Source of the DNA: Tomocerus qinae
Lineage: Eukaryota; Arthropoda; Collembola; Entomobryomorpha; Tomoceridae
Length of the DNA: 64,000 bases
Direction: 5' to 3'
NCBI GenBank assembly: GCA_020055645.1
Contig: CM034548.1
Location: 48,724,296 to 48,788,295 of the forward strand
The notes below the pieces were generated by a model that saw nothing but the letters and a program-made list of their open reading frames with translations, was not told the DNA's origin and did not search any database. The number at the start of each line of letters is the position of its first letter. Position 1 is the stretch's first letter. The position numbers and the translations under genes are program-made. Positions 10,962 through 22,518 of this stretch are shown piece by piece.

Positions 10962-11370
10962 GACACGGGCGGGTACGGGCTGATAAATTATTTTTACGGG
11001 TGGGCACGGGCGGGCCATTTATTTAGAAGCCCGCGGGGCCCGCAAAAGCCCGTAGCATATTATGATTATAATAATTAATACACAATACACTCTGCTCTGC
11101 TGTACAGCGTACAGGATACAATCTATGCTCTCTGTTCTGTATGGATTCTATTATTATTATGTCCTTTCCCTTTATTTCTCTCAGCAATACTTAGCATTTA
11201 ACGTCACATTTTGTTATTGTAATATCTAACTATATTGCGTTGCATGTATTTTTTTTAAATATGGCGCCCGTGTGGCCCCGCGGGCGGATTTGTCAAACTC
11301 ATTACTGATACGGGCGGGCATAGGTTGGATCTTTGATTTTTTTACTGGGACGGTATAGGCATAAGCATAG
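10962..11370. repeat. GC-rich ACGGGCGGG inverted-repeat element
   Basis: CGGGCGGGTACGGGC / GGTGGGCACGGGCGGGCC and GCCCGCGGGGCCCGC on the left, and GTGGCCCCGCGGGCGG and GATACGGGCGGGCATAGG on the right, surround AT-rich sequence. The base composition differs sharply from its surroundings. Probably a MITE; the ends are not resolved. Confidence 0.4.
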
Positions 11371-12109
11371 TATACACGAGCCCGTCAATATACCCAAGCC
11401 GTCACTATACTTAGGCCTTAACAAAAATGCGAATAAATTCGCACGACAGAATTCTAGAGGGATTTGCCTGGAATTGAATGTGAGATAGTAAGGCCATCAC
11501 ACCAACCTCCCCTGCTTCTCACATCCAAACAGAGCCCCCAGCCGTGATGGTCAGCCGCTGCCGCCGCCGTTTTATGGTCAAATTTGCTATCAGTCGCCGC
11601 AACTGATGGGGAAAATTACATGAAGCCATGACGGCCAGCCGCAGCTGTTTTTCCCAAAATTTCCAGCCGCCGCGGCCACTAAATATCACGACTGGGAGGC
11701 GCTGCACCCAAATCCAGGGAACACAGTCCTTTTCTGGTTTATTAATTTTTAGAGCATTGACCATCAATTAGGCCGTGTAAATTTGACCAACAATTAGGCG
11801 GTGTTAATTTGACCAACAGATCAAATTGGTAAACTTAAAGGGAGATTGACATTCCTACCATCATTATTTACTTGGTTACGTCAAAATGACGTCATGTATC
11901 ATTGCAAACAATTTTTAGTAGATTGAAAATCAACTGATAATGACATCACAAATCGTGATAACAATAGGAATAGGAAGAGTATGGCCTTATCCAAGAAGTA
12001 TAAACTGACTTAAGCGCTATGACTACAGTTTATGCTTCTTGGCCTTAACTCATTTCTATAATACTTCGCCGATGGTATAAAATACCCTAGAAGGTAACAT
12101 AAAAACTAA

Positions 12110-12233
12110 TAATTGAGCTCTTAAAACGAATAATGACAAATCTCAGTTGCTACGAATAAAATTTGTTAACTTTAACAAAATTTAATTTCGTAGACACTGA
12201 GATTTGTCATTTTACGGTGGAGGTGCTCAATTG
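12110..12233. other. Near-perfect 80-nt hairpin with an extended imperfect lower stem
   Basis: 12132-12147 (AATGACAAATCTCAGT) pairs perfectly with 12196-12211. After a 2x2 mismatch, CTACGAA pairs with TTCGTAG, then AT-rich pairing runs to a small loop near 12170. Below the perfect stem, a 13-nt imperfect stretch of equal length on each side leads to AATTGAGC / GCTCAATT. The geometry resembles a pri-miRNA, but a tiny foldback transposon gives the same picture. Confidence 0.5.
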
Positions 12234-12849
12234 ATGTGCATTAATTAATATGCATGAGGCAAAAAGTATAGTTACATTGCTAATAGTCGAAGTCTTTACC
12301 GGCAGCATGGGCGGCGCGCTTACTACTTGGCCTAAAGAGTGTGTGGTTGACATGTAGCGGAGCGAAGGTAATGCCTACACACACAAACAAACTATTCTCT
12401 CCTATCGTTCTGCAGCACGCATTGCGCATGTATGCTACAAACAGGCATCGCGTAAAATTGTGTTAGTAGTATAATTTCCGACAATAAAAACAAAAATTAT
12501 TAAATTTCAGACAAAAATTAACAGATCGCCGCTAGGAATCGATGCCTGTAATCTTATTTATTGCCAGCGGATCTGAGCTGTGCACTATACTTGTGCTTGC
12601 GTTGCTTGGGCTAATATTATTAGCTGTTGTTGAAGGGATGTAGGAAAGTCGGTGCACAGTACGCCGTATGAAAGTGCTAATAGTAAGTAATAAGTAAGTA
12701 TACTATGCCTAGTAAACCATGTACATATGGGTGTAAGAAAGTAGCGGCAATACAGTAGTACTAAATGCTGCGTCATCATTCTTGGTAAATATGGAAAATC
12801 AGAGATATTGTGCAACTTGCCCTCAACATGACTTGACCTATGAACTTTG

Positions 12850-13335
12850 ATCGAGCACAGATATTTTACGTTTAAGAGAATGAAGTGCTTTTTTTAGTTT
12901 TTAACTTACTTTCCCTGTCAGAGGGTGACTGCAACCAACTTAGTAATGCCAGCTTTTCTAATTTCGAACGAGGTATTACACGATTTTTGGGGATGAATAG
13001 AACGAAATTTACATCAATTTGTGGTTTTTTGGGGTTTTCACCCACTTTCCCTGATGGGGAATGACTGTAACTTACTTAATAATGTTCTCTGAATCTTTCT
13101 AATGTCAAACGAGGTACGATACGACACAAAGAACGGAAGTTACGTCAATTTTTGAACCCCTCCCATCGTCAGTGTATGTAGCCGATTTTGACCATTCACG
13201 AACTTGATCTTTGCTTTGACCCCTAGATTGCGTGCAAAAAGTTTGAACGATTTATCTCATTCCGTTCGAAAGTTATCGTTCTTATGGACAGACAGACAGA
13301 TTGGTCATTCCTATAAAGCAGCTGCCGCTGCTTAA
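12850..13335. repeat. Dispersed TCTG/GACA family, copy 3
   Basis: The right end (13255-13335) has ATCTCATTCCGTTCGAAAGT, a GACA run, GATTGGTCATTCCTATAAAG and GCTGCCGCTGCTTAATAA, the same terminus as at 4807. Upstream, two modules repeat TTCCCTGTCAGAGGGTGACT / TTCCCTGATGGGGAATGACT. The left end is not clear. Confidence 0.55.
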
Positions 13336-15465
13336 TAACTGATAATAGTAATAATATTTATTGTGCCCATTTGATCCCTCATTTCTACTGTTACTGTCTA
13401 TCATTCTCGGTACGAACAAAAATGTGAACTATAAAATCAATTTATGTTGGCACTGATGTTCTTTTAGGTGTACTTTGTGTTACCGGAATTTATAGTATGA
13501 GTTACCCCTTTATTTCCTCATCGCTCACTCCGTTTTCCGTGAACTATGTAAATCAGACATAGCAGGCAAAATAAGTTAAAAATCACAATAATGGTGCTGT
13601 TATTTTATATACAACATTTATCAATCAGGAATGAAGATTGAAGACATACCCAAAATTACAGCAAAAGTCTGATGGACCATTAATGACCATTTTATGAAAA
13701 AGTAGAAATAGTTAGTATTGCAAAAAATAATTTTTGCATCATCATTAAAAAAGAACGATTGTTTCACCCTTACCGCACTTATTTAGAGAATTATTTATAA
13801 GTTTATCTTACTCTTTCTGTGTGTCTCCCTGCATATCCTGTGCTCGATATCTTTCGAATAATTTGAGCTAGAATTACCTTCAAATTTTTAGGGTACAACC
13901 TTGAGGTAAAAGGGAAGTCCAAGCAAGACCGGCCAAATGCTCTGACCACGGGAGGGGTCGAAAAATTAAAATTAATTAAAAATGTATGTAACTTTATCAA
14001 GTCGTGCAATAGTTAGCTCGAAAGCTGACATGTCCACGGACACTACTTAATGGGTTACATTTATCCCTCGGTAGGGGAAATGGGTGAAAGATGCATTAAC
14101 TTCTATCCCTTTATATTTCTGTTTTACAATGTTTTATTATTACTTGACCAGGTAGTAGGTTGACCAGGTAGCTGGGACAAGTGCCACCAGCCACCACCTC
14201 TCCACGTCCTCTTCTCATTCCATTTACTGCAGATCACAGATTAATTTTTTAACATTAATTGTTAACATTTTATAGAATTGGTGGTTTTCTATAGTTTAAT
14301 TTTATGGTCTATAATGAATAGAATTGTGAAACATGTAGAAGTTAAAGTTTAAACTGAAAGGACTTAATTTGGGTTTTGATGAATTGGCAATTGTGGTGAT
14401 GTGATACATCCATAATGACACCATTTTTGTCAAAAAACCTTTTCGTGCGTGTTCCTCATTACATAAATAATACAGTTATAATATTTTATCTAAACCAAAT
14501 CCTTTATCACAAACATTGTTTGTCTGAACATGTTATCGTTAATGATTAATTCAGCACTATCGTCAGTTGGTCCTTTTCAGCACCGGTTATAATCAATAGG
14601 AATAAATCAACTAAATGGGAATTATTATAAATGAAGTAATAGTAGCGCCATTTCTGCTTTTAAAAAGGGGGTTGTCAAAATGTTAACATTCCTATGAAAT
14701 TTGTGAAACTGAAAGTCAGTGACTCAGAATTGATAATAGTAAATGGAAGTAGTAGGATGATGTGCATTATAGGCTTGTATTTCTGAATATACACTATTGT
14801 AGTAGGTAAAAATTCATGTGATGAGTTTTGGGTGATGTGTAGCGCTAGCGCTTGAGAGTTGACACAGATAGAACGAGGTTATATTATGCGAGTAAACGGA
14901 CAGGGTGCCTGTAACAACGAGAATTCCTGGCAAAGACGAAGGTAGGTACTTGTTTATCTGGAGAGAGATAAGGGAGCAGTTTTATAACGCTATTATCATC
15001 ATCATTGTTATCTAGGTGGTTGGTGTACATATTATGTCAGTGGCTATGTGGTCTGATTTGCGTGTCTGTCGGACGGAGTACATATAAATATGGTGGGTGA
15101 GTAATGTCCTTCTTCTGAATAGTACTCGGTGTATATATTATAATGAGACAAGTACCAATCAGAGCCTAGTCGAGTGTGTCTGTTATCATTCTTATCAGCA
15201 AGTGAACAAGAGATTGTTGTGTTCTGGGCGAGAAGGTGTTTGTACTTTGGCCTGTGCTTCAGCTATATAAATCTCTCCATGGTCCATTCTTTCGTCAAAG
15301 AGAAGAGTCCCGTCCGACGGTGTGGTACTTCTCCCTGCCTGCCTCACAATACCCATGAGTATATACCTCTCTGTCTGTCTGTCTCACCCACCAAGTGATC
15401 CTCTCTTATTCCGCAGTGTGATCCTAATTAATAGCAGCCGAGGGTGGGATTGAGTTTTTTTGGGA

Positions 15466-15532
15466 CTCTCTCTCTCTCTCACTTATTCTCTCTCTCTCTC
15501 ACTTATTCTCTCTCTCTCTCTATTCTCCTTCT
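15466..15532. repeat. (TC)n / CACTTATTC compound microsatellite
   Basis: Two to three units of a TC run followed by CACTTATTC or TATTC, about 21 bp each. Confidence 0.85.
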
Positions 15533-15541
15533 CTCGGACAG

Positions 15542-15893
15542 TGTTGATCCATCAAGAGATTCGACTCACTCGTCGTGGCCATCACAATGAGTTGGAAGTG
15601 AAGATCTCGGCATGGTTTTGGTGGTAGTGCCAGATCTAACTCTTCCAGCTCACTGATGCTGGCCACTGTACAACCCTCGTCGTTTGTTCCTCGTCTCGGC
15701 TTGCTGACTTCTTGACAGTGGACCACGGACTAAGTGGAGAAGTAGTCTTGTCACTTTGACTTAAAGTGAGATTCAACTTCTCCAACTTATTTCTGCCACT
15801 ATTATCGTCGTTCCAGATGTCGACTCTGGCTGGCTCCACTATTTCTTTCACTCCAATCATCACAATCCAATACTTTAGTCTAGCAATAGGTAA
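15542..15893 (-). other. Stretch of unusually open reading frames, possible coding on minus strand
   Basis: Two overlapping minus-strand frames read like protein (IVEPARVDIWNDDNSGRN in one; SISELEELDLALPPKPCRD then LHFQLIVMATT before a GTGAGT donor in the other), separated by a frame change near 15660-15740. A third piece at about 16310-16240 reads MNEESDDIISRLVNGDKAPL and then stops. I recognise no family. It may be an unrecognised gene, an old pseudogene, or a GC-richer non-coding patch. Confidence 0.2.
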
Positions 15894-17635
15894 TTCCACT
15901 GTATGTAATATTATAATATGTTCACCGTCAATCAATAATGTCTCATTTTGAAAAATCTATTCTCCTAACCCTCATCAAAACTTCTTTTGGACATGTTCCA
16001 TTTTATTTGATTCGTTTCTGTTGAAAGTGTGTGTTGATTGATTTGTTGTAGATGAGAAATATTAGCAATAAAAGTTGGTACCACTTAGATGACATTGCAC
16101 TCCCTTAGTCCACCCGCATCACAACTCATTTAACTCAATGGGAGGGGCCACCCAGCCCAGAAATCATACTTGTCTATCTTTATCTATATTTGAGCGAGGC
16201 TGGGTTCCGTTCCTTCTATTGACATTGACTCAAGGCGTTCCCTCAAGTGGAGCCTTGTCTCCGTTCACCAGTCTGCTGATGATATCATCGGACTCTTCAT
16301 TCATCTCCAACACTCGCCTCTATTTCACTCTTCGTCGTCATCACTCAGTTCCTTCCTATACAGTCTAAATAAATCCAAATCAATCTCAACCTTTCCTTCT
16401 TGTTCCTTATGAAGAATGAAGAGATCCGTCTCAATAAATCCATCCCACGTCCATACCATAACATCACATGTCTATCTATGCAAACGATGCATTTTCATCG
16501 ACAGTTTTCTGTCGATATACAAGTATATACGAACGATTGGTAACAAATATCTTGTAGTAGAATTCTGTCAGTACTATATTGCATCTGTCTGTTTGAATTG
16601 ACAATCAGGATCGGTGGGTTAGGTATGTTTCCCTAGCATGGAATCGAGATTTACTGGCTTGGAAGGCAACTCTTGGACGGAATTTGTTCCGCATCGACAA
16701 CTATAGCCATATATTTACCAAGTCTAAATGGTGAGTTTAGGTGGATGGTTGACAATTTCATAAGGATATCATATTGAGCCCTATTCAGTCAGCCTCTCAT
16801 CATTTATCAAAAGAGTCATACTTACATTAGTCATGTTTCCAGGCATAATGTCGCTCCGACTGTTTATCTTATCGCAACTTAGCTCCGTTTAGTACCATTG
16901 AGATTATTTGATAGTCAAGTTGTGATTTTGTGTATGTGGGACTCGTTTGGTTGCTCTGTGGAAATAATCTACAAAACGCTCTTATTATAATACCTCTCTC
17001 TAGCCTTTGTCTCATATTCCCCATCCAGACTCCGAGTTTTGCTTCTATAGACTAGTTTAATTAGAAAACCGTGAATACTAATTAAGCTCAAGTCAACATA
17101 AATCTGTCCATTAACCAGCATAAATTTCCATGTACTTTTTAGCATGAAGTTGTCTATAAATAACTATTAGTAGACCTCAAAAGCAGCAGCTACCAACTAA
17201 TGCATTTAAAATCGCTATTTCTATATACCAACATATAGAAAGATCGTGCTTATATCAAAAATTATTGAATACTAATTAATTGTAATTATATTCATTCATA
17301 AATCTACCCATTAAGCACCTCAATTTTTCATGCATGGCACGTACTTACGATCAAATTGTCTAATTAATTACTGCATTTCAAAAAGTAGTCGCTGCCAACT
17401 AATGCAGTACAAATAGATATATTATTTAGTTCTGCTAACAATGTAGAGTTTCAATTAAAGATGTTTGCATATGTGGACTTTTTTATAAATGCAAAAAATA
17501 ATGTTTCTGGACCGTCGATGAATTATTCTCGCTTTTAACACTTGGATTATCAGCTAAAAACATTTTCCGCGCAATACTAGGTTTACTACATTGGTATCAC
17601 ATGGTATTAGTTTTAAAATTCTATGGGGTAATAAA

Positions 17636-17735
17636 CGACGACTTCAAATTAATTTGCATTCTACCGACTAATATTCGACGACTTCAAATTAATTTGCATT
17701 CTATCGGCTAATATTCGACAATTTCAAAGTAATTG
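17636..17735. repeat. 40-bp tandem repeat, about 2.5 units
   Basis: CGACGACTTCAAATTAATTT followed by GCATTCTACCGACTAATATT at 17636-17675, repeated with one change at 17676-17715, then a decayed third half. Confidence 0.85.
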
Positions 17736-17764
17736 ACAAAATATTATATCGGCTAATCATCAGG

Positions 17765-17885
17765 GCATGAAAAACCCAAGGTTTTTTGCTATTTTATACC
17801 CACAGAAACCAGTGTTTTGCCCCAAAAACTCGAGTTTTTGCTGCTTGATACTCAAAAACCCGGGTTTTTGGATTTCAAATACCCT
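17765..17885. repeat. AAAAACCCGGGTTTTT palindromic repeat
   Basis: Several short palindromes in a row (AAAAACCCAAGGTTTTTTG, AAAAACTCGAGTTTTTG, AAAAACCCGGGTTTTTGG). A related pair, AAAACCCCGGGTTTTTTG, lies near 47092. Low-complexity element end; the open frame over it is not a gene. Confidence 0.4.
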
Positions 17886-18230
17886 ACTAATTATCGACGA
17901 TGTCAAAGTTGGTACCTATATTTGTGACTTGAAGCTATTGCACGACGTTGTACGATGAATATAACCGAAGTTATAACCATTTTAAGTTATTTTTTAAACC
18001 CTTTCCGTGGTAAAGGGGTGTGGGTTTTGGGTACCATTGGGTACCATGTTCCTAAACCTTTCTGAATTTAACACATTTATTCTTAACCTTTGTAGCAAAA
18101 CACAACTTCGCTGGTCAAGTCTCTCGATTTCAATTTTTTCACACCAAAAATTGTATTCTGATTTAGGAATTCGAATTCCTTGTGTCTATTATATAATCGG
18201 AGACTGAGAAAAATTTACTCATCAATGTAT

Positions 18231-18936
18231 ATGTTGTAGTCTGGGAGAGAAAGGAGACTGGGAGGGATATAATGTCCCTCTCCGACTAGACAGTACCGAA
18301 CCATGAGGTGTCAGTCAGGGATATGTCGTAATGGATTGATATGAATGATCCTATGTGTATAAGTGCCACAAATATCGCAGATTTTAGGTTACTCTTACAT
18401 TTTTTATTCATTGTAATCATTATTTTCTATAATATTCATAAATATTAAGCATATTGCACTTTTTGTATCATTCGTAATTAAATCATAATCATCATTGCGA
18501 TCTGTAACATCGTACACCTCTCAATCCATTTGCAAGTGCAAGGGTAACTGTCAAAGTAAAAAATGTCCCTGTAAAAAGAATGATATAAACTGTGGTACTA
18601 AATGCCCCAACTGCAGCAGCCGTTCTTGCAAAAATCTAGATAATTGAACTCCTGGCTTTGGAAAAAATATCAATTAATAATAATTATAGCAGCGTAACAT
18701 ACCTAACTATTTGACTGTCAATCGTGACTTAATAATTTATGATTTAACTATGACTGATACAAAAAGTGCAATATACTTAATATTTATGAATATTATAGAA
18801 AATAATGATTACAATGGATAAAAAAGTAAGAGTAGCCTAAAATCTGCGATATTTGTGGCACTTATGCACATCCCAGTCTAGTCGGAGAGGGACATTATAT
18901 CCCTCCCAGTCTCCTTTCTCTCCCAGACTACAACAT
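18231..18936. mobile_element. 706-bp DNA transposon with two-part long inverted repeats
   Basis: Outer arms ATGTTGTAGTCTGGGAGAGA ... (18231-18297) and its inverse (18872-18936) are followed by inner arms (18355-18472 and 18755-18868) that are also inverted, covering TGCCACAAATATCGCAGATT to AAAGTGCAATATG. The flanks ATGTAT (18225-18230 and 18937-18942) are a possible 6-bp target duplication. The centre holds a cysteine-rich coding remnant. The window start (1-70) is homologous to the right inner arm. Confidence 0.75.
18525..18647 (+). pseudogene. Cysteine-rich (CRC/tesmin-like) C-terminal coding remnant
   Basis: Forty codons end in TGA: SICKCKGNCQSKKCPCKKND then INCGTKCPNCSSRSCKNLDN. The CxCxxxC...CPC...C..xC..C spacing resembles the cysteine-rich CXC motif of tesmin/LIN54 proteins and the cysteine-rich tails of some transposon-encoded proteins. 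It sits exactly between the inverted arms of the 18231-18936 element, so it is most simply the end of that element's lost protein. No start codon or catalytic part remains. Confidence 0.55.
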
Positions 18937-18999
18937 ATGTATGTATGGTAGGGCAGATTTGTATTTTACCGCGTTGATCCAAAAGGGCATTATTATTAT

Positions 19000-19380
19000 T
19001 ATATAATACCTTTCGAAATCGAGTTGGCAATGCTGCTGGGGGCTACTATAATGATAGATAATGCCCGTTTTTGTACACATTCTAGGTCTACACAAAGCTT
19101 AGTTGTTAATGTCGTGCCCCAGAATTTGGTTGGGTTGAAGCGAATCGTGGTAAGCCTTGTGTATTTCATGGCGCGATTTTTAAACTGTGGAACCTCTGTC
19201 TTACGCCAACCCGAACTTGGTTTTCCTTTTTTACCTTAGCATTGTACCCCGAAATTTTGAACCGTCTAGCACACAAACAGTTCGAAAGTTATTGTGCACA
19301 GGGATTTCCGGACAAACAAACAGAAATAGTATTCGAATGCAGAGGATATAAACTTTTCTGTATGATGTGTCTACTTTCTA
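19000..19380. repeat. Dispersed TCTG/GACA family, copy 4
   Basis: Shares with 42640-42862 the order CCTTTTTTACCTTAG, ATTGTACCCCGAAA, CAGTTCGAAAGTTAT, GTGCACAGGGAT, CCGGACA.ACA and GGATATAAACTTTTCTG. No reading frame is shared between the two copies. Confidence 0.6.
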
Positions 19381-21219
19381 GTGCTTTCAGAAGCTAAACA
19401 GGTGAGGATAAGACCTAAGTGATTATATTCAGTGTATTATTACTAAGCCAGTTCAATATGGTTGAGGGGAAACATTTTATGACAATAAAGGTAGGTAGTA
19501 ACCAAGTCAATTTGTTAGTGTGGTAAATGGTAAATCTAATGTATCTAGTATAATAATGATGTCGCCGTCGCATCAAGGATAACTCTGTGATCAAACGAGA
19601 CAAAGGAGGAATACGATACGCGCGAAGGAAGGAAAGGAGAAGCACTTGACAAAGAAGCCAAGTCAGTCGGAATCAGATCCTCGTGGCGTGAACAGGCCAG
19701 CAGTTTAGATTGTTGAATTTCATAATTTTTACGATATTGTAATTGAATTTATTAAGTACTGGAATTGAATAAACAGTGCTACTGTAATTGCGGATTGAGA
19801 AGTACTGCAATTATTGTTAGATTTGCACAAAGATAGTAGATAAGCATTTTCCGTAGTTTAGCTAGAAAGTACGGTGGTCCTTCACCTAGTATAGATAGAA
19901 TAGAAAATAGACACGGGGTCATAAGTTTTCAAGTAGACGTTTGCCTGTGACTCCGATACAAATGATGAACGAATCTTTGCCCACCTATGTAATAAATTGA
20001 CGTCTAAGTTGTTAGTCATAATTATTCCAGCGAGATATAAAATAAAAATCATGGATGTTATCGTATTATGATATATCCCATAAATCTTTCGTTGATCGTG
20101 TAATTCAATTGTAACCATTTTGTCTATCAGAATCCCACTTCATATTAAATAAGGCAGATAATTTTAATATGCAAAAATATGCAATGATCGACACTTGAAA
20201 AGCTGATAGAAAGGTGCAAAATTTGTGTGTCTCCGTGGCATGGGAATTGGAGGACCGTTTTCAGCGGAAAGACTAAAAGGTCACATCATAGGGTGGGGCG
20301 CCCCCATCCTTGATTAAGTTTGATTATGATTAATTAGGTTAGGTTTGTAGGGTCGGGGGCCCTACCCTAGGATGAGGCCTTTTAACGGCCGCAATTTTCG
20401 TGTGTCGTGATTGGCATGCCGAAAAACTAGTCGTGTTTTGTATTATACTTTTCATGACAAAAAATAAATATTCAGCGTAGATGCCTTTAAATCATTTTCC
20501 CTTTATATACATCTACAGATAATTTGACTATATAGTCATCACTTTCAGGCACTATCTAGTTATGTTGGAGTGGGCAGATGTTAGCGACTGTGGAATCATT
20601 GACAGTGGAATCAAAATTGATTAATATTAATCATCAGGAGCTTCAGAATAATTGATATGAAAAATTATGACTTTAGCTGAGACTGAATTTTCGCATGGTC
20701 ACCTTATCGATAAGAGCCTCGAGGGACCGTATTTTGTAATCTATCCATTATATTGTTTATTGCTGCTCAGTTAATGCATAAAATTTACAAGGATGAAATC
20801 CGTGCTTATAAGCAGCTGAGGGAAGCTAGAGTCATGTCACGTCCAATACTATGGGTATTGCAACTTGCAACAGCAATAGAAATTCATGCTAACTCAGCGC
20901 TGCGATGAAATATAATTTAGATCTGAACATTGGATTGAACAGATACCATATGTAATACGGAGTTACGTTTTACTGCGCTTTATAATAATGTCACTGAACT
21001 GAACAAGACAGAAGTCTCAGAAATAATCACTTTGGACAATGAAATATTAAAAGAACATCTCACATATATATCACCAATATGCTTACACTTCATTCTAATT
21101 TTATTTGTCATCCAATCTCCTTGGATATTTCTATTTGTGGGATGCGTGTGAATAAAGAGACTAGATGCAGATTCCATATTCCATACTACTGGACACTAGG
21201 GTAGGTAGAAGACTTATTC

Positions 21220-21530
21220 AGAGAAGTTTATCTCTCTGAATAATGGTTTTAACTGTTTCTGTCTGTCCGTCCGTCTACCCGCAAATCCCTGTGCACGATA
21301 ACTTTCGAACTTGAGACAAATAGAAAGTGCGAGTTCGTAAATGGTCAAAATCGGCCACACCTCCTCACCAGAGGAATGTCCAAATTTTGATGTAACTTCT
21401 GTTCCATTTATCGCCTGGTAGATCTTTCGAAATGTGACAAGTTATGTGACATTTCTAAGTAGGTCGATGTTAGTCAGAGTCAGAGGTCAAGGACTACGTA
21501 ATTTAAGCTCCAGATAAACTTCTCTGCTAT
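21220..21530. mobile_element. Dispersed TCTG/GACA family member with AGAGAAGTTTATCT ends
   Basis: AGAGAAGTTTATCT at the left and AGATAAACTTCTCT at the right are perfect inverted repeats. The interior has TCTGTCCGTCCGTC and GTGCACGATAACTTTCGAAC, typical of the family. About 310 bp and non-coding. Confidence 0.6.
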
Positions 21531-21560
21531 TACATTTCCGTTTTGAAATTGTTTATGATT

Positions 21561-21640
21561 ACCTTACGAGATATCGTAAGGTATTATGAACTGTCCTAAT
21601 TGTCTGTCTGTCCGTCCGTCTGACTGTAGACAAAATTCAA
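21561..21640. repeat. TTACGA..TCGTAAGG repeat, copy 2
   Basis: A near-perfect palindrome ACCTTACGAGATATCGTAAG (plus GT), then TATTATGAACTGTCCTAAT, a TCTG/TCCG run and GACTGTAGACAAAATT, matching 8341-8440. The 62-codon open frame over it is not a gene. Confidence 0.55.
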
Positions 21641-22518
21641 GATTCATGCGTAATGAAAATTGCTCGGGTCAAAAGACTGATTTAGCTGAAAAATTGGCCC
21701 AAAGTTTTCGAGCATCCCATGCACGTCACTGCAACGGTTACACTAGGCAAACAAACAACGGCAACTACAGCTAAGTAGTAGGGATCATCTAACTTGTAGG
21801 GCTAGTTAATTGTACTAATTTGCTTATCTTCAACCTCTGATGAGATGGGTTGAATAAATATGAGTAAAATGAATGTTGAGGATTATTGTCATTGTAAGTA
21901 TTGTGCAATTCTGTATTCTCAAAGAAAAAACCTGTTAATTAATCCATTGTGAAGAGCATGGAGGAGTAAATCATCCAACGATTGGCATAACTATTATTAT
22001 TATCCAACTTATTAATCATCCAACCTTAAACATTATTTTTTTTAATCAAGTCATAGTATTATCAGAGCAGAACTTCGGTAGAAAATGTATAAGGCTTGTG
22101 GAGGAAACGAAACAATTAAGGCTTGCTCGGTTGCCATTAGTCCGGTAGTCCCTTAAACCACATGTGAATAATAATGTCTGTTCGACTACAAAGTAGTGGA
22201 GTAAGAATGAAATGTACCTTTCAGTATTGTTTTTTCGCACTGCAGATTTTTTAGCGGCGTCATAGGTTTTACTTCATTGCCTTTTCACATTCCGTGTAAA
22301 TGAATAGGAAAATTTCTAAAATCCACTTTAAAAATCGGGGCCTAGCCATCAAAAGTCAAAATTAATCTTACAAAAAAAGGAAAGAATTTGGCGCGGCATG
22401 TAGGAATGGCTTTTGAAAACTTCTGCCGTTACCTGTTTTAAAAACTGTGCTCTGTGCTGTATACCATGAGACGTGTAAATTAACTCCAGACCATTAAATT
22501 TTGGGAAAATAGGAATTT

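Larger units (their letters stand above)
13340..17630. other. Intergenic, mostly featureless
   Basis: Besides the microsatellite and the open patch at 15.5-15.9 kb, it holds a diverged direct repeat (17100-17230 against 17275-17430, sharing TAAATCT.CCCATTAA and GCTGCCAACTAATGCA) and two TATA-like boxes near 15080 and 15265. I cannot tie these to a gene. Confidence 0.5.
19380..22500. other. Intergenic, expected place for the missing SZT2 5' exons but none seen
   Basis: Apart from the repeats at 21220-21640, this AT-rich stretch has no open frame resembling the SZT2 N-terminal von Willebrand-like region. A small palindromic segment (20280-20400, GGGGCGCCCCC and GGGGGCCCTACCC) may be a MITE end. 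Confidence 0.5.
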
